The notes beneath the pieces are model-generated. The model was not told the DNA's origin. It saw only the letters and a program-made list of their open reading frames with translations, and did no database searches. DNA of 64,000 nucleotides, taken from assembly GCA_030998225.1 (NCBI GenBank), contig JAPYXD010000698.1, positions 1,715,001-1,779,000 on the forward strand, given 5' to 3'. The translations under genes and the position numbers were made by a program. This document shows positions 63,105 through 64,000 of this stretch, piece by piece. Each line of letters starts with the position of its first letter. The first letter of the stretch is position 1. The DNA is from Diplolepis rosae. Lineage: Eukaryota; Arthropoda; Insecta; Hymenoptera; Diplolepididae.

Positions 63105-63190
63105 CAAGACCGAGCGCGAAGCGCGACGTTCAAAAATTCCGGAGCGCGCAAAGCGCGCAATGAGAATGTGCCCGCGAAGCGGGCAGATTT
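63105..63190. repeat. Cluster of short GC palindromes
   Basis: 'gagcgcgaagcgcga', 'gagcgcgcaaagcgcgc' and 'gcccgcgaagcgggc' within 85 bases, with 'aatgagaatgtg' between the last two. The same palindrome type closes the element at 62928. Probably the end of a second, related element. Confidence 0.6.
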
Positions 63191-64000
63191 TTTTCTATTC
63201 TTTTGTACTTTTGAATCTAAGTAGTTTTTCAATTTCAATTGCTGTGTTCAAGTCTTGTCTACGAATCCACGCTTTCAAACAACTTTTGAAATAAATAAAA
63301 ATTAAATTCAAAATATATAGAAACCGAAGAAGATTAAATACTCATGATTCATCAGAATTGTCTTTATTCTCTTTTAATTCTGAATTTTCAAAATTAATAT
63401 AATAATTTAATTCAAAAGTAATGATAATTTAATATATTAAAGAAAACGAAAAATTGAGAAAGTGTAAAGGCGGTATTTCGAACGCTTTTTCGGGAATGTT
63501 TGTTAGAACTAATTCGAAAATGAGAATAAGTTTAACGTTATTTTGAAGGTTTGTGGTTTTATTATAATAGTAAATTTTTCCAATAGTGTAATCCGAAGGC
63601 TTGTATTCATTAAGGGCATTGAAAGTGACCTCTTCAAAATGGAATACCGAAATTGTGGGCAAGATTCCGCTCGAACCAGTTATCTAAAACACAAGAAGTA
63701 AAAAAAAATATTAATTCCGTTTATGTTGTCGAGGCACTGACGTAGCATTTTGCCGAAATTTTAAAAATTGAAGAAATGGCAGTACTTTCCATAAAAATTA
63801 ATCATTTTCATGCTTTTTTCGATATAATATATGCTGTAAAATTATAACAAAAAAGATTTCAAAAAACAGATACGTGGGTACCTTCAGTTATGTCTATAAA
63901 TGAGTCAGTTAAAATTTCAAGTCAATCTGTTAAGTAGATTTTTTTCAATCCTGCCCACAAATTTCAAAAACATGGTTTCTAGAAAAACGCGTTTAAAGTT
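63191..64000. other. CaMKII intron 1, end of window
   Basis: AT-rich with no gene recognised. The frame at 63429-63662 (minus) shows no similarity I know. Confidence 0.45.

Overview
This is an AT-rich eukaryotic nuclear window, almost certainly from an insect. The gene structures (short introns with GT-AG borders, plus one GC-AG), the protein sequences and the transposons all fit. The ribosomal protein and GFAT read most like insect orthologues. Hymenoptera is a guess from overall character and was not tested. Nothing bacterial or viral was seen.

Gene layout. (1) 7133-10145 (+): a small gene whose first exon looks like the start of a SAM domain; the model is incomplete. (2) 19522-20709 (-): RpS24, complete in three exons, with the start ATG ending exon 1. 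(3) 21946-27458 (+): a SIRT1/Sir2-type deacetylase, ten coding exons and about 811 residues, head to head with RpS24 across about 1.2 kb. (4) 35730-50395 (+): GFAT (glutamine--fructose-6-phosphate transaminase), 13 core coding exons plus two candidate 21-nt microexons, a 5.3-kb first intron and a last intron filled by a 2-kb inverted repeat. (5) 54242-54306 (+): the first coding exon of CaMKII; the rest of the gene lies beyond the window, so 54307-64000 is CaMKII intron 1.

The remainder is mostly transposon-derived. Foldback elements with TTAA ends (TTAAGGTAG, TTAAGGCC and TTAAGGG/TTCAAGGG types) recur at 10375, 13545, 13871, 14542, 17242, 23068, 32755, 39915 and 52743. There is a mariner transposase broken by one stop (30699-31742), a 0.4-kb mariner-type MITE (60513-60913), and a hAT-type MITE with an 8-bp target duplication (8235-8508). 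A 1.4-kb element at 33760-35160 carries a broken THAP domain. A 1.39-kb element with perfect 41-bp inverted ends lies in Sirt1 intron 1 and has a TTAA foldback nested in it. A 1.1-kb element with (GTCT)n and about 150-bp tandem repeats lies at 61821-62928.

The host genes are unrelated housekeeping or signalling genes (translation, NAD-dependent deacetylation, hexosamine synthesis, calcium signalling). They do not form a pathway cluster. The most unusual material is in the transposable elements and in a few splicing details of Sirt1 and GFAT.
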